Part shown: piece after piece, positions 6,230 through 6,788 of the stretch
Position numbering within the stretch: position 1 is the first letter of the stretch
Layout: every line of letters starts with the position of its first letter
Source of the DNA: an uncultured Roseburia sp.
Lineage (GTDB): Bacteria > Bacillota > Clostridia > Lachnospirales > Lachnospiraceae
Direction: 5' to 3'
DNA length: 6,788 bases
Assembly: GCA_947564765.1 (NCBI GenBank)
Contig: CANODN010000113.1
Span: 1 to 6,788 of the forward strand
Notes under the pieces: model-generated
Databases searched by the model: none
What the model was told of the DNA's origin: nothing
The model's input: the letters and a program-made list of their open reading frames with translations, nothing else
Program-made: the position numbers and the translations under genes

Positions 6230-6257
6230 CTTCGCTTTGCATCTTATTTCTTATAGA

Positions 6258-6788
6258 TTATACTTCTTTAAAATCTGCGTCTACCACATCGTCTTCCGGT
6301 GCACTCTCTGCTGCGCCTGCTCCCATATCCGGGCCTGCGCCTGCCGCCTGCTGCGCTGCCTGTGACTGCTCATACATCTTGGCAAATACCTTTTGTGCAC
6401 TCTGGGTTAATTTCTCCTGCGCTGCTTTTAATTCACCCACCTGATCCTCTGTCATTTCTTCTGCGTTCGGATTGGCTTCTAAAATTGCTTTTACGGCACT
6501 GATATCTGCTTCCACTTCGGATTTGTCAGCGGCATCTAAGCCTGCGCCGACTTCTTCCAGTGCTTTTTCGGTCTGGAATACGAAGGAATCCGCATCATTT
6601 CTGGCATCGATTGCTTCTTTTCTCTTCTTATCCTGTGCTTCAAATTCCTTTGCCTCTTTGACCGCTTTTTCAATGTCGGAATCTGACATGTTGGAGCCTG
6701 CCGTAATGGTAATATGCTGTTCTTTTCCGGTGCCCAGATCCTTTGCGGAAACATTTACGATACCGTTGGCATCAATATCAAATGTAAC
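6258..6788 (-). CDS. dnaK: Chaperone protein DnaK (Hsp70), C-terminal part, 5' end outside the window
   Basis: Central ATP-dependent Hsp70 chaperone, partner of DnaJ and GrpE. The frame is open to the window edge and gives the last 176 residues; the ATPase domain and most of the substrate-binding domain are outside. The visible part starts in the end of the beta-sandwich substrate-binding domain (VTFDIDANGIVNVSAKDLGTGKE, in the form DIDANG...VSAKD...TGK), followed by ITITAGSNMSDSDIEKAVKEA, typical of the start of the helical lid. The lid helices run to about 6400. A low-complexity Ala/Gly/Gln linker and the conserved acidic C-terminal motif DDVVDADFKEV close the protein. An internal ATG at 6689 is not the start, because conserved DnaK sequence continues upstream of it. 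hrcA and grpE would be expected further upstream. Confidence 0.97.
   Translation of the reverse strand, partial: VTFDIDANGIVNVSAKDLGTGKEQHITITAGSNMSDSDIEKAVKEAKEFEAQDKKRKEAIDARNDADSFVFQTEKALEEVGAGLDAADKSEVEADISAVKAILEANPNAEEMTEDQVGELKAAQEKLTQSAQKVFAKMYEQSQAAQQAAGAGPDMGAGAAESAPEDDVVDADFKEV

Noticed and set aside
6162..6257. CIRCE operator (HrcA site) in the dnaK-dnaJ gap
   Set aside because: The inverted repeat has no TTAGCACTC/GAGTGCTAA arms and no 9-nt spacer; CIRCE is expected upstream of hrcA or dnaK, outside the window.
6258..6689. A separate 143-residue gene starting at the ATG at 6689
   Set aside because: The same frame continues upstream with conserved DnaK sequence to the window edge, so this is an internal methionine of DnaK.

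Overview
The window reads as a chromosomal housekeeping segment from a low-to-moderate GC Firmicute, most likely of class Clostridia and probably Lachnospiraceae-like. The grounds are the gene order dnaK-dnaJ-(prmA-rsmE), strong AGGAGG-type ribosome binding sites, a ThiI without a rhodanese domain, and a cysteine desulfurase next to thiI. The family assignment is inference from protein flavour and context; no marker RNA gene is present.

Almost everything lies on the minus strand, so transcription runs from high to low coordinates. Region 1 (6788 to about 4998) holds the C-terminal third of DnaK, cut by the window edge, then a 96-nt gap with a perfect 24-nt palindrome, then a complete type I DnaJ. 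Region 2 (4997 to 4319) is a 114-nt gap, then a small gene for a coiled-coil protein with a C-terminal J domain, closed by a good intrinsic terminator. Region 3 (4268 to 153) is a tight four-gene run: prmA (ribosomal protein L11 methyltransferase), rsmE (16S rRNA m3U1498 methyltransferase), an IscS/NifS-type cysteine desulfurase, and thiI (tRNA 4-thiouridine synthetase). Gaps are only 2, 9 and 13 nt and each gene has its own Shine-Dalgarno. Region 4 (1 to 144) is the last 32 codons of an unidentified plus-strand gene, convergent with thiI, followed by an intrinsic terminator.

Functionally, DnaK, DnaJ and probably the small J-domain protein belong to one Hsp70 chaperone machine, in which J domains stimulate DnaK ATPase and choose clients. 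PrmA and RsmE modify the ribosome. The desulfurase very likely supplies the persulfide sulfur that ThiI puts into tRNA U8 and possibly into the thiamine thiazole. The B. subtilis dnaK operon also runs dnaK-dnaJ-prmA-rsmE. Here a J-domain gene plus a terminator separates the chaperone block from the modification block, and a sulfur-transfer pair follows rsmE.

No mobile element, CRISPR array, tRNA, rRNA or CIRCE operator was seen. I see no clearly new system; the least explained items are the J-domain coiled-coil protein and the dnaK-dnaJ palindrome.
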